A stretch of DNA of 64,000 bases from Sophora flavescens (GCA_030762895.1 CM061068.1:150113311-150177310); one strand, 5' to 3'. Numbered from the stretch's first letter, positions 46,797 to 60,228 are shown. Notes: a model not told the origin generated them from the letters alone. Made by a program: numbers and translations.

Positions 46797-49700
46797 TGTG
46801 ACGCCCTAACCTGGGTCATCATATGGTTACCCATTAACTCATTGTGGAAAATAAAACTTTATTTCGCTGGTTGCTTTTGGAAAATAATATTTTCTTTAGT
46901 TATTAACATTCCTCCAAATGGTGACAAAATTTTTCCCTTTTCTTTTTTCTTTTCGACAGTTACCACAACAACACAAACATGACCATATATGGATAAATAC
47001 GTAAATATATCCTCATGTAACTATACTGCATCATAATTGTTTACACAACAAGACCTTACTAAGTATAGGTTCTTCCAAAACATAATATAATTCAAAACCT
47101 AAGCTGGTCGCACCTAAAAGACAGACATAATATTAGCAAATTAACATCGGCATGTCCCGAACTAAGGAACCTTCTTCTTGTATACATCATATCCCTTGAG
47201 CGGTTCATCTGGATTTCCCCAATATAGAGCACAACAGGAACATTCCAACAGAAATAATGCAAGAGTGAGAAACCAATATATGGATTTAACATGATAACTA
47301 CATGCACGACACCAAAGAAAACATATATACATATACATGTTAATAACAACCTAAACAATCAAAATAAGACAAATAGTTTCTCAGTGGGTTTCATACCACA
47401 AACATCATTATTTGAAAAACTATGCATGAACACTTCATATTCGTCATCTAATTTCATACTTAATCTCATGAGATATCCTAACTACGAGGTGAGTTGATCA
47501 ACCTCATTAGCCACGCAGGCAAAGACCTGAAGCCAAACCCATAGCACACTATCCAACACAAGGCACAATGATCACCGAATATGGATACCATAGCACACTG
47601 TCCAATTTAAGGAGCTGTGATCACCGAATATGGATTTTCATTGTCCAACCAGGGCACAATGATGCGTTGATTCATGAATATCACCATGATATTATGATTT
47701 ACAAATAGGCACGTATGCCTAACATGCATGTAAAACATTTTGTTCTAGTCATTTTTCTTGGTGTTCAATCTTTCCTTGTCGAAGCTCAAAAGCTTACGAC
47801 CAGCCATATTTTTAAACATCTTAAAACTTTCATTAATAACACATGACCTCAAGTCCGAGTGCCCAATCATGAAACCCCTAGACCAATGTATCAGGCTTAG
47901 GTTTGTCGTAATAGAAAACAATATTCACTTTGGATAAAATTTCCAAAATACACCGAAATCAGGACACAAAGTCCATAGGACACCAAGTCCAAAATACATT
48001 TAAATCAGGACACAAAGTCCATAGGACACGCAGTCGAAAACACAGCAAGAACACTATTACTCCGACGTCTCGGTTACTAAGTTCAAAATCACTACCTACA
48101 CTGTTTGCGTAAAACTTGATTTTGGAAAATCATTTCAACTGGGTAATTCTTTCCTCTTAAATAATTTTCTAAAATCATAATTGAGTTATTTTCGAAGATT
48201 AATTTCATAAAATATATTTTTATAATATTACAGAATTTCTTACGTAAATATTAGCAGTACAAAAATAATTTCACGGTTACACCCTCACCGTGACTCATAA
48301 ATTGCTTTTACACTAATAAATCATTAAAATAACAATATTTTCAAATAATCCTTATTTTCTCAAATAATTATTTAAATCATAATATCTTCCAATATTTCTC
48401 AATTAACTATTGAATATTCCTCTTAAAGTCTTCTTAAAGCTTTTATCTGATTAATTGATTGGGCACTGACCACTGTCAGGCTTCTCAGACAACAATCAAC
48501 AACATCATAACAATTTTCCCAGGCAGATCATGCATCACACCATCATAATATATAACTCCAAAAAAATAATTAAATGCAGATAACCATACACAAATAAATA
48601 ACACAAATTTAATCAAATACCACAACCACATACTGTAACGTCCCTCCGCCTAGAAGTCTGCCAGGAGCCGCTCCTTGTCTGTGCCTTCTTGCACCGACGA
48701 CCACTCCCTGCCCTCGTCGGCACCTGGGTGTTACATGCCCACCAGCTTCCACTTTGTTCGTCCCCGAACCACACCGTACTGGGAGAGGTGCCGCTATGAT
48801 ACCATCTGTGACGTCCCTCCACCTAGAAGCCTGCCAGGAGCCGCTCCTTGTCCGTCCCTTCTTGCACCGGCGACCACTCCCTGCCCTCGTCGGCACCCGG
48901 GTGTTACACAAACCAAACACCACAACCACAGATAAATCATACAGACCAACACAGATAGCATGTAGCCATCGGAAAAAACCCTCAGGAAATCCCCTCTTAC
49001 CTCTTGAATAATTTATCTTCCGATCTCCTTCCTCGAACATACGTCAAACTCCGGTTTCACGACTCACGTATAATCAATACACTTAACCTTCAACAACCAC
49101 AATCAACCAATTACAAACTAGCAAATAAAATCACCTATTCCCTAATGATAGGTCACGGCCTTAAGAGGTTTTTGTGGCTAAATATTTCTAAAATTCTTAA
49201 GTCATTGGATTAATGATCCTAAATACTTAAGACACCTGATTAAGAATCAAAACACAACAAGTGAAACAAAATCCTCTAACTCCACAAAGAGTGAGGTTTC
49301 GGCCATGACATGGAAATTAGGCTAGAGATTTTATTTTGATACAACACTTTGGATCTATCATATACATGATATGGAAGGATGAAATCCAAGTTCACTTGTT
49401 AAAGAAAATAAACAAAATCTCCTCCACCCAAAAACAAGGTTTCGGCCTCTTTAGGAAGAATGAGGAGGAAATTTTTGTTTGATTCAAACTCTTGGATCTA
49501 TACTATAGGCACGAATACAAAATCATAGAAATTGGTTTCACATTTTTAGGATTTTTCTATGATTTTCTATGGATTTTCAAACTTCTAGATCTAAGAATTG
49601 AAAAAATTGAATAAGGAATTGATTCATGAAAATATATGAAGAACATATATTTAAATGATGATGAGGATCATGGATTACCTCTTGGAATTGAAAAATGGGC

Positions 49701-50481
49701 AAGGAATCACCAAGTTGTTTGACAAAGTAAGCTTATGGAAACTTAGAGTTTTTGTAAAAATGGTGAAAGCTTCATGATGAAGATGATGAAGGCCTTAAAT
49801 AGAAGTGAGAATGGGCTCATTTGGAGGGGTTTGTTCGTGCCAACTAGGGGCAAAAAGGTCCAAGCATGAATTTTGAGGGACAAAATGGTAATCTTACATA
49901 ATGGCATTTTGGTGATAAAATAACAACTTAGGGGCATTATAGTAATTTCATCTCAAAAGCAATCATGACACTTGTGAGTCACCTATATGACTCACCCTTA
50001 TGAGTCATCACTTGTCTTTATCCATTGAATGTCGGCTTTTGTTTCTGCACGTCCGTTCTCGACTCTGTCGATTACCCGATTAGGGTTTCTCTCTGATTTT
50101 CGATCGAAAATTCTCAAAATTTCCAAACTCGTTGGAAACATGATTTAAACATAAATCATTTTTTCCCGAATCAAAATTAGGTTTTCTGATCAGAAATTTG
50201 AAAAGTAGAATTCCTCACGGACAAAATATAAAAAATTCTACAAATTTTAGTTTCGGGTCAAATTAGGGTTTTCCGACGGTATAAAATTATATTGTCGGTA
50301 AAAACGCAGACCAGTTTCCGTCAGAATGTTAAACCCAAAATTTCACCGTATACATATAAAAATAAGTATAATATGAATATGACTTTGGTTTTCCCAAAAT
50401 CATTTTTCTAAGTCTCGGATAAAAATATAAACATATTATATAATTTTCGATATTAGAAAGTCGAAAAATCGGGATATTACA
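46797..50481 (-). mobile_element. Solo LTR G1, 3.69 kb, inserted in D's LTR
   Basis: Plus coordinates TGTGACGCCC to GGATATTACA. Flanks CATGA (46792-46796) and AATGA (50482-50486) are a 5 bp duplication with one change. There is no interior or partner LTR, so this is a solo LTR left by recombination. In coding orientation it starts TGTAATATCCCGATTTTTCG, like G2, and segments such as 48470-48510 match G2 near 60980-61020. A possible TATA-type box lies near 49790-49800. It holds a TRIM at 48634-48908 and a duplicated CAGGACACAAAGTCCATAGG segment (47952-48030). Confidence 0.82.
48634..48908 (-). mobile_element. TRIM (miniature LTR retrotransposon), 275 bp, inside G1
   Basis: Two 102 bp direct repeats (48634-48735 and 48807-48908) both start TGTRACGTCCCTCC and end GGGTGTTACA. 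Between them 71 bases end in CTATGATACCA (48794-48804), which on the minus strand is a tRNA-Met primer site two bases from the right repeat. A purine-rich GGTGGGCA adjoins the left repeat. Flanks CATAC and CAAAC are a plausible 5 bp duplication with one change. The two repeats differ at about six sites. Short open frames crossing it are GC-rich artefacts. TRIMs have no genes and depend on other elements. Confidence 0.82.
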
Positions 50482-51639
50482 AATGATCTTAGAGTATTAG
50501 AGAGCATGACTCAAGCAATAGATTTCACAAATCAAACAAAAACGTTTCAACCCTTTCTTGTTATAGAACTTAAATCAAGTACTAACTTTTAAAAAAAAGA
50601 AACAAAACATCAAACCCATTTTCCTAGAGGGTTTCGGGTAACAATAGATATTAGGGAAGGAAAAATGGTTTTGATTACATGCTCTTGGATAATGAAAGTA
50701 GAGATCATAACTGTATCATAGAAATTGGTTTCACATTTTTATGATTTTTCTACAATTTATTAGAATTATTTAAATTTCTAGATCTAGAAATGGAAAACCA
50801 TGAAATATGAAGAACAAGAGCTTAAAAATAAGAGAGGAGATGATCATGTTACCTCAAGAGTGTGAAGAAGATGAAGAAAGGATGATGATCATGGCAAGTT
50901 CTTCAACAAAAATGGTAACTTAGCTCTTAAGAAACAATGGTGTTTTTGTGAAGCAAATGAAGAAAATGAAGAAGATGAAGAGAGAAAATGGCAGGGGGGC
51001 ATGGCTGCGGTTTTGGGGTTATTTTATAGGGTAGATCTTAGGCTTTGTTCGGTTCTTAGGATTTAAATTAATGGGTTTTGTGAATATTAAATAATATAAT
51101 AGTTAAATATGGTTAATAATTAACTTAGCTAGGGTTACTTTGCTAACTATGGTTAAAATCATGTGGCCAAGAATTGATGAAGGGTGTGACTAATTTTGGT
51201 CCACCATAATTAACCTTGGTTCCTTAACCATGGTTAGAATTTAACTCAACGTCGGTTAGGTTAAGATTAGGTGTATTTTGGTCATTTCACTTGAATATAA
51301 TGTCGGACACCTTGTCCTTTTTGCTACATTAATCTCTCATAATACATCAGCCCCATAATCGACTCCATCATTTACCCGACTTATCCCCCGACTTAGGTTT
51401 TACATGTTTTCTTAAAGATTAGACCCGAATAAAATTATTATTATTTCATTCCTAACGAATTTTTTAGAAACTTGGAAAATACTCCGGAACAAAATATAAA
51501 ACCTAATTGTTTCGTTCACGAGTCGAAATTAGGGTTTCTGCTTAGTAAAATCTTACCGTCAATGAAAACGCAGACCGGGTTCCGTCTGAATTTTCAACCC
51601 AAATTTTCACCGTAACATTCTACCATTCTACCCAAATTT

Positions 51640-53020
51640 GTCCTTGAAATTTACCAACCTATATTCCTCGAAGAGATGTGGATATTGTTCCATTATTCTA
51701 TCATGTAGTTCCCATGTAGCATCTCCAGTGGTCTCATCCCATATAATCTTAACTAGTGAAATTTGTTTGCCTCTCAATTATTTTATCCTCCTGTCCTCGA
51801 TCCTCACCGGTATTATCTCATAAGTTAGGTTTTCTTTTATCTGTACTATTTCAGGCTTAATAACATGAGAAGGATCATAAATATATTTTCTTAATTGTGA
51901 GACATGAAAAACTTTATGGGGATTAGAAAGAAAAGGTGGTAAACCAATCTGATAGGCCACAGGACCTATCTGTCGAAGAATTTAATATAGTCCAATAAAA
52001 CGAGGCGTGAGTTTCCGATATTTTATTTCTTTGCCAACCCCAGTCGTTGGAGTGACTTTCAAAAATACATGATCACCTTCCTGAAATTCTAGAGGTCTCC
52101 TTGTTTTGTCAAAGTAGCTCTTTTGTCTACTCTGTGCCATTTTCATCTTTTCCTGAATCATTTTCACCTTTTCTGTAGTTTGTTGTACTACATCTGGTCC
52201 AAGGATTAGATTCTCCCCATTTTTATACCAGCACGGTGGAGTTCTACACTTCCGTCCATAGAGAGCTTCAAAGGGTGCCATCCCAATACTGGAATGGTAA
52301 CTGTTGTTGTAAGTGAATTCAATCAATGATAAGAATCGATCCCAGCTTCCAGAATGATCTAGAACACAGGCTCTTAATAGATCCTCCAACGATTGAATTG
52401 TTCTTTCTGACTGCCCATCTGTCTGTGGATGATATGCTGAACTTAGTCGGAGCTTTGTCCCAAGAGCCCTATGTAAGCTTTTCCAAAATCTCGAAGTGAA
52501 TATGGGGTCTCTGTCAGATGTTATACTTGATGGGATTTCATGCAATCTTATTATTTCCTGGATATATAACTGTATAAATTTTTCTAGGGAATACCTAATA
52601 TTTATAGGTAAGAAGTGCGTGAACTTCGTTAGTCTATCCATAATTACCCAAATTGAGTCATGTCCATTAGAGGTCCTTGGTAATCCTACAACCAAATGCA
52701 TTGATACACTATCCCATTTCCACTTTGGAATACCTAATGGTTGCAGTATTCCTGCTGGTTTTTGATGCTCGATATTGTGCTATTTCTTTCTTCATTTTGG
52801 GCCACTAAAACATTTTCTTAAGATCTTGATACATTTTGGTTGCACCAGGGTGTATACTTATCTTACTCTTATGTGCTTCATCCATAATCTGCTTCTTAAG
52901 GATTGGATCTTAGGCATGCAGATTCTATTCCTAAACTTTATTACTTCATCTATTCCTATTATGAAATTAACAGTTTTTCCCTCATCTATCAATTTCTTAA
53001 TCTTCTGTAGATATTGATCA
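51640..53020 (-). pseudogene. Integrase and C-terminal tail, element D
   Basis: Right to left: degraded zinc-binding domain (53010-52800, several stops); catalytic core (HLVVGLPRTSNGHDSIWVIM near 52690; TSDRDPIFTSRFWKSL near 52515; TDGQSERTIQSLEDLL near 52420); EALYGRKCRTPPCWY near 52260; GDHVFLKVTP, a stop at about 51982, VFHVSQLRKYIYDPS near 51895; then KIIWDETTGDATWE and the family end YPHLF at about 51670. Catalytic Asp and Glu residues are visible in the core, but the first Asp region shows MHLVVG where the family has MDFVVG. Frame breaks near 52790, 51982 and 51778. It is about 80% like element A's integrase by eye. Confidence 0.87.
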
Positions 53021-53022
53021 AT

Positions 53023-54376
53023 CTATTGAGTTGTCCGAATTTGTTCTTGTAATCCACTTGTGACCTTGATCATGCTTAGTCGGATTCGATCTGACATCAT
53101 TTCGATCGTCATATTTAAATCTTTGAATTTTTCCAACAACTCCATTTCTTTGATCATCATTGCTGACACGTGTAGAAATTTTCTACTTAATCCATCAGCC
53201 GCCACATTTACTTTTCCTGGATGATATTGTAATTCAATATCGTAATCTTTTAAAAATTCCATCCATCTCCTTTGTCTCATATTTAATTCTTTCTGGTCAA
53301 GTAAATATTTCAAACTCTTGTGATCACTAAAAGCATCACATATAGATCCAAAGAGATAGTGTCACCAAATCTTTAATACACACACCACTACAGCCAACTC
53401 TAAATCATGTGCCAGATAATTTTGCTCATGTGGCCTCAGCTGTCTAGAAGCATAAGCCACTACTTTTATTTCTTGCATAAGTACACAACCCAACCCTCGC
53501 TTAGAGGCCTCACAACATACTTCAAAATGTCCATTTGGATCTATTAACACTAACACTGGTGACGTTGTTAGTCTTTGCTTTAGTTCTTGAAAACTCTCTT
53601 CACACCTCTGAGTCCATTGAAATGCTTGTCCTTTCCGAGTGAGCCTGGTTAAAGGTTGCTATTCGATAAAATCCTTCAATAAACCTTCTGTAGTATCCTG
53701 ACAAACCTAAGAAACTACAAACTTCCCTCACTGTCTTCAGTCGTTCCCACTGCAACACTGCTTCAACTTTAGCTGGGTCTACAGATATTCCTTCCTTTGA
53801 TATAACATGTCCCAAAAATTTTACTTCTTACAACAAAAATTCACACTTAGACAATTTGGCGTACACTTGTTTATCTTTGAGAATTCGAAGAACAATTCGG
53901 AGATGTTCCGCATGTTCCTCATGACTCTTCGAATAGGTAAGAATAACATCAACAAAGACAACCACAAATTGATCTAAGTATGGGTGAAAAATTAAGTTCA
54001 TGTTATCCATAAAAATAGCAGGAGCGTTTGTTACCCCAAATGGCATCACCAAATATTCAGTGTCCATAACGCGTCCTGAAGGATGTCTTTGGTATATCTT
54101 CGGCCTTTAGTCTATGCACAGCCTCGAACTCCTGTCCTTCTTCTTGACCAGCAATACTGGAGCTCCCCAGGGCGAAACACTCGATCGAATAAACTGCTTC
54201 CCTAATAACTCTTCCAACTGTTTCTTTAATTCTTCTAACTCTGAGGGGGACATTCTATAGGGTGCTATAGAGATATGAGCAGTTTCAGGTAAGAAATCTA
54301 TAGCAAATTCTATTTCCCTTTTCGGAGGCAAGCGCGGAACATCGTCAGGAAGTACTTTATGAAATTTCCTTGACAA
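53023..54376 (-). pseudogene. Reverse transcriptase and RNase H, element D
   Basis: RT begins PPKREIEFAIDFLPETAHIS near 54335, then PYRMSPSELEELKKQLEELL, SPWGAPVLLVKKKD and RLCID at 54109. About 45 codons are then missing, including the first catalytic Asp region. Reading resumes at KAEDIPKTSF (54095) and YLVMPFGVTNAPA. The catalytic box is FVDV near 53945, where the family has two adjacent Asp residues. The thumb follows (CEFLL, GHVISKEGISVDPAKVEAVL, SGYYRRFIEGF near 53680), then RNase H (FEVCCEASKRGLGCVLMQ near 53510, NYLAHDLELAVV near 53420, RRWMEFLKDYDIELQYHPGK near 53260, ADGLSR). It is non-functional by deletion and active-site change. Confidence 0.88.
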
Positions 54377-54486
54377 CTGGCACCTTTGTTAAGTCGAATT
54401 CCTCTTCAACTTTCAAAGAAGATGGTAGCATGTATCCCTGAGCTCCTTCCTTTAAAGAAGCTTGAATTTGGTTGGCAGTTAAAAAT

Positions 54487-54921
54487 CTAGGATCCTCGGG
54501 GTTCGAAAAAAATCAAAGTTTTATCTGAACAATCTAATAGGACATGATTGGAAGATAACCAATCCATCCCTAAAACTATATCCAAATTGGATAGTGGTAA
54601 ACAAATCATATTTACCATGAAATTCCTATTTTCAAGAGTAATTAAACAATTTAAACAAGCTTGGGTAGTAACAATGAGCTTATTTGAAGGAGTCGAAATT
54701 ATCAAGTCAAAAGGGATGGGAGATATTGGTAGATCTAATCATCTCACACAACCATAGGAAATAAATGAATGAGTTGCGCCTGAGTCATACAGTACGTTTA
54801 AAATTTTACCCTTTATGAGACATTTACCTTGTATCAGATCATCGGAATAGGTTGCCTCAGTTCCATCCATCGTGTACACTCTACCTTTATTCATTGATCT
54901 GGTTACGCGAGTATTGTTCAT
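54487..54921 (-). pseudogene. Aspartic protease, element D
   Basis: RVYTMDGTEATYSDDLIQGK near 54870, then the active site VLYDSGATHSFIS (54800-54760) with the catalytic Asp-Ser-Gly intact. A frame change near 54730 is followed by LPLSNLDIVLGMDWLSSNHV near 54570. It would cut the gag-pol precursor. It is the best preserved catalytic motif of element D, but the frame is interrupted. Confidence 0.85.
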
Positions 54922-54930
54922 ATTCGGTTC

Positions 54931-55695
54931 TGGTTTGGGCTTCTTGTAGTCTTTTATAAAGTGTCATGGCTTCCTGCAGCGAAAACATGCTGGATCCTTT
55001 ATCGTACAAAACCTTGTCTCATGCGGCTTTCCACACTTCAAGCACTTTGGCGTAGATATATAGCTTGGTCCTCCTCCGTAAGTCCGAGGTGGTCGTTGGT
55101 TCCCTTGGGGGCGTGCATACGGCTTCTTTCTGAATCCTTCATTTCCCTTCTTAAATTGTTGAGGCCCAAAATACTTTTGTTTCCCATCCTTTTTCTTTCA
55201 TATCCCTCAATGAGGCGACACTTATTCACTAATGCCGAAAATTCTCTAATTCCTAGCGGTCCCACTGCTCTTCGTATCCTATGACGAAGTCCATCTTCAA
55301 ACTTCACACATTTCCAACGCTCATCTGGGCGATGCTAGTAATACATAGAAAATTTTGCCAGTTCCACGAACTTAGCAGTGTATTCTCCAACAGACATTCC
55401 TCCCTGCTTCAACTGTAAGAATTCAAGTTCCTTTGTATGCTTCAAGTCAGCTGGAAAATATTTTTCCAAAAATCTATTCCCAAAAACTGCCCAAGTTATC
55501 TGGGTTCCTTCCGCTTCCAAGAGCCTACGAGTTCCACCCCACCAGTACTCTTATTCTCCAACTAACATAAAAGTAGCAAAAGTTACCTGTTGATCATCAG
55601 TGCAGATCATAGCTCAAAAAATATTTTCCATCTCTTAGATCCAAAGTTCAGCTTTATTCGGATTATAGCCTCCATTGAATTGAGATGGATTATTT
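54931..55695 (-). pseudogene. gag of element D, 5' end cut by E2
   Basis: Starts just left of 55696 (NPSQFNGGYNP in degraded form). It continues through a GTRRLLEAEG-type region and FGNRFLEKYFPADLKHTKEL (55490-55430), SVGEYTAKFVELAKFS, then CVKFEDGLRHRIRRAVGPLG (55310-55250) to a zinc knuckle near 54990-54960, in which the last Cys is Tyr and a TGA follows. It matches the fragment at 1-765 closely over its whole length. Confidence 0.87.
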
Positions 55696-58600
55696 TGTAA
55701 CATCCCAGTTTTCACATATACCATTAATTATTTTATTGAAATAATTAATTATCTGGATGTTTATTTTTTTTTGTTTAGTTTGAGTAATTTTATTTACTCA
55801 TTTAAAATATTTTGAGTTGTTTAGATCTAATAGTTCATATTATTTCATTTTTTCTAAAATCAAGCTCAACCACACATTTTACCTAATACTAACCAAAAGA
55901 AAAGAAAAAAAATGAAAGTTTCCTCCTATCTCTCTCTCTTATACGCGCACAGGGCCCTCTCCTTCACACTTCTTTCATTTTTTTTGGTTCTGCTTCTTCC
56001 CCACACAGAACGATCTTCTTCTTCCTCCCTTCAACACAAAGTCCTCTCCTCCTTCTCCATCATCGCGTGCCGCCACCAAGGGAGGACCTTCGACTGCCAC
56101 ACGTGCTGTCTCCGTCATGGGTACCTTCTGGTAGCCTGTCCACCGCGTCTGATGGAGACAAGACGAGCGCGCACTGTAGCTCGCCACCTGTACATACGAA
56201 TCTGTCTTGTTTTGCATTTGGGTCGTGGTCACCACCGCGGTGACGCCTCCTGCCACCGTCCTCAGTCACTGCCGCCATGCCGGACCTCCTAGTAACCACC
56301 ACATCTTCTTCCTTGTTGGGTAAGTGAAAATCCACCAAAAGTGTTTCAGTTTCAAATACCCCAATCAAACCCTAACATTTTGATTTTAAATCTCAAATGT
56401 GATATTAACTCTATTTTAGTGCAATTGGGGTTGTGAGTTCGTGATTTCCTAAGTTAATTTTATCATTCTTTAGTTAGAATGAGTTTTCCCTAAATTGATT
56501 TATGAACCCTAAAGTCCCAAATTTGATTTCATTTGAAATTAGTTTTGTAATTGTGAAATTAACTGTTATTTTGCAATTGGGACTGTTAATTTATGTTTAC
56601 CAAACTGATTTAGTAATTTTATGATAAAATCTCATTTTCCCCAATTATTGGTGATGAACACTATTTTTGTCCAAATCTGATTTCTATAGAAAGTGACAAT
56701 GTTTGTGAAATTAAGTGTTTAAATCAAGTTAGTGTGAGTGTTTGATGATGAATGATTTACTGTTTAATTTGTCCGATTGTTGAAAATACTTTGACTCCCT
56801 CTCTCGGGATGTTGTCGTGAATCTGTTTGCTTTGGGAAGCTGGTTTTATATTTTTCGGGAGCTGACATGAGTTGTTTGCACCTGTCACAAGGTGTCAGAG
56901 GAAACTGGAACGTCCAGTCGGGTTATTCGTTGGAGTTTAGCTTTGTGCAGCTCCGCTCTGAGGGAAACTGACTGTTGAAAACCCAGGAAATGAAACTCTC
57001 TTGTCTACAAGAGGTAAGGGGGGAGTGAACCACTTCACACCATATTGGTGGACGTGAAGATGGCTTTATTAACTGGTTGTCGGAAAATCCTAAATCAAGG
57101 ATTATCCACTTTGTTTATTTAGTCCCTTATGATGACATTATTGTATTGGTTAATTACTGTTGGATTTATGTTTATTGGTGTGATTGATTGATTGGAAAAT
57201 GATTTATAGCATGTTGAAAACCATCACTTTGATCATTGGATCAAAGTGAGGATTTAATACTTGGTTATTGCAAATAAATTGATTATTGTGATTATTTGAT
57301 ATAACATGATATGTTGATGCGTATGAATAATTGTGAGATTATTTGGTGAAGTGTAACCTTCACTTTGGTTGTGATTGGCTTTTGGCCAAGTGTGAATGGA
57401 AATGGGAGTTTAACTCCAATCCTTGAAACTTAAGCGATTTTAATATCCTTAATTGAGAAAATGAATGTTAAATCCATAAAGGAAAATGAATTAGTTTTCA
57501 AAAATTGTTTTGGAACTTTGATTTTTGGTTAAGGTTTTAGAAAAGACTTGAGAAATATTTTAATCATACATTATATTTTGAATTACCCAAATGATGCCTT
57601 AGAAATTAAAGAAATAAGTGTTTTAAGGATAAATGAAAACAAGAAGGAAGTGTTGTTTTTCCAAAACTGTTTTTATAGGGTTTAAAATCCTCTTAAAATG
57701 TTCAAATTGATTCCAAAATGGTTTTGATAATTGTTTAAGTCATGAAAGCATAAAATCTTGTTTTAAGAGGCAAATGAATTGTATATCAGTATTTTGAACT
57801 TGTGAAATTAACTAAGAACAGAGAATCGACCAACACTATTTTTGGGAATTGGAATTTTTTTTTGACACTTAATTAAGTGTCCTAAGGTTCCAAGTGAATT
57901 ATTAACCTTTATAATCAAAGAGTTTATGGAAAGGAATTTCCAAATTTTCAAACATAGAAGCTTTCGGTCAAGTTTTAGGACTTTTGAGTGAAATGTTATT
58001 CAAGACCTTACTTTGGTATTTTAATACCTTATAATGAGTATTAGAACCTAGATACTTGATGATTTTGAATAAAGGAAGCTTATTTTGAAAGTTTAGGGGT
58101 TTTGACCCTAAATTAAGTAAAAGGGGAAAATAGTCTTTCAATAATTTTACGAGTTTTGGAATACTGTTTTGAAGGATTTGGTATGAATATCCCTATGAGT
58201 CAATCTTACTTCCAAAATGATTTGGTTTCAGACAAAGGGTTTTGATTTTGGATAAAAGTTGTTTTGGTCTTCAAGACTAGTATTTCAAGTTAAATGAAAA
58301 ACATATGTCGAGGATGGCTTAGTAAAAACAAAGACTTAATGATTATGACTCATGGTGGAGCAAGACCATATGTCATAAAGTAAAGACGATTCATTTATCC
58401 TTACATCCATAATACTTAATGACAAAGAGTATTTTAAGGTTACTTGCTTGACAAGTAATCCTGTTCGGGAATGGACTTGAAGAGGCTTAATTGAGTTGGT
58501 GACAAATGGCCAACCTTCATAATGTAATAAAGCATTGAAACATGGATAGTCCAACGAGTGGTGATTCCAAACAGGTTGGTACTGTCTGCTTTGCCTCTAG

Positions 58601-60103
58601 AATGGCTTTTAGTTGCCGTAAGGAACCCCAAAATTTATTCGGTCGATAAATACGAACGAAATCACTTTTAGGAACTGCATTATTGCCTAAACACATAGTT
58701 GATACTATGTTCCGTAAGGCCTTTGTGCCTAGGAAGTTGAGTCGACATGCATGTGTGCATGAGGACGTGCTAGTGACGATCTTAAATGGTCTTGGGGTTG
58801 ATCAGGGTAGGAGGGTTGTAACACCCTCCCTTGGGCATTACTTTCTAAACTCGTTTGAAAATAAAATTAAAAGATAATTTGTTGGTGCTTTCGGAAAATA
58901 CCTTATATAAGTACATAAGTGTCAGAAATTGGGTATAAAATTTTTTCTTCTTTTTTTGTCATGACTCCACACCTAAGCCATAATCAACACACAAACTTAC
59001 TATCATAGCTTGGTAAGCCTATTTACTTTAAAGGATATACTTAAATACAAGATAGTAGTTTTACAAAAATTTCGACAGAGTCTCCTCTGTAATTCGGACA
59101 TCCCATATAAAATAACACCTATTAAAATGATTACATTTTCACTCCAGAATTCTAGCTACACTAAATTCAACCAGGCATCAATACATACAAATAATAGTTA
59201 TAGCCATAAGCTTTACAAAACCAAAAGAAATAGCTTAGATTTTCATTGTAAAAGACAGGCTCTCCGAGCCACAAACATTCCATTATAAAATAAAGGCTCT
59301 CTGAGCCAAACTCGTACATACTATCAAAATAATCTAAGTCTCAACCCTAAGCTGGTCGTTCTAAAAGTTATTACGCAAGTAATACCTCATCAATCAACTA
59401 GATCTAAGTCTCGGAATGACTTAGACAGACTCCTCTGCACCATCTGTGTTAAAGTACCCAAGGTACAATATCGAACTTAGAAAATCCTGAAATGTGTGTG
59501 TAAGGGTGAGACGCCAATATATAGTTTTAACCCAATAACTAAATGCTCGACACCACATAACACATATACATTTACCACACAAGCATTTATAAGCTAATAG
59601 TTTATCAGTGGGTTTAACACCCCAAACAGCATCCATAAAATTATGCATGACACTTCTATTCATCATCTAATTTTCGTCCTAATCTCATGAGATATCCCAA
59701 CAAACAATGAGTTGATCAGACTCCAAAGCCACACTGGCTAACTTGGCCAACTGCCAACAGGTGCGCAACCTCTTCCCATCTTAAAAACAACAAAGGCATA
59801 CATAGCCAGGCACACAAGGCCAAACACATTGCTAATGTCCACAATCAGTGGCCACACCATTAGCAAGTAAGATGGGGTCTACATATCCATGTCCTCCCTA
59901 GGCACATGAGATAATGCACGTCGTATTTACCTTTCGCCGATGGTAATCAATGCATTTGTGTCACAAACCGCAGGCACGTCTGCCAAATGCATGCAAAACA
60001 CTTTTGTTTTGATCTTTTCTTTGTGCTCACTCTTTCTTTTGCCGAAGCTCAAAATGGCTTACGACTCACATAGTTTTAAAATACTTTTAAAACTTTCATT
60101 ACA

Positions 60104-60228
60104 ACACAGGACCTCACTGTCCATAAAACATTTATCAAAACATAGGACCTCACTGTCCATAAAACATTTATCAAAACATAGGACCTCACTGTCCATAAAA
60201 CATTTATCAAAACATAGGACCTCACAGT
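60104..60228. repeat. 36 bp tandem repeat in G2
   Basis: About 3.5 near-identical units of AACATAGGACCTCACTGTCC followed by ATAAAACATTTATCAA. G1 has a related but different two-copy arrangement at 47952-48030. A second tandem pair (CACAGTATACCTCATGTATACAAT) lies at 60306-60360. Confidence 0.92.

Larger units (their letters stand above)
31290..51617 (-). repeat. 3' LTR of element D, about 3 kb in four pieces
   Basis: Pieces: 31290-31677, 36188-36712, 45856-46796 and 50487-51617. In coding orientation it starts TGTTACGGTG at 51617, just after the polyprotein end and purine-rich GGTAGAATGGTAGAA. The left edge is uncertain: TAAGACACCC at 31299 aligns with A's TGAGACACCC, while TGTTACAAC begins at 31290. 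A likely TATA box (CCTATAAAAT on the minus strand) lies at 51021-51030. Pieces two and three contain repeated TTCCCGTTAG(A/G) motifs (36470-36710). Each nested element shows target duplications that restore this LTR when removed. Confidence 0.8.
31290..55695 (-). mobile_element. Element D: Tekay-like Ty3/gypsy retrotransposon, minus strand, multiply interrupted
   Basis: From right to left: gag (55695-54935), protease, RT, RNase H, integrase (to 51640), then a 3' LTR (51617 to about 31290) cut into four pieces by F, CACTA-2 and G1. The gag start is cut at 55695/55696 by element E2, so D's 5' LTR is not in the window. Without insertions D's visible part is about 7.0 kb. The PR-RT-RNase H-INT order and chromovirus-type C-terminus define Ty3/gypsy. 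All coding domains are broken. Confidence 0.85.

Noticed and set aside
48609..49040. Overlapping open frames of 69-143 residues on both strands in GC-rich DNA
   Set aside because: They run through the two TRIM terminal repeats and their codons follow repeat structure, not a protein family. The region is explained as a TRIM.
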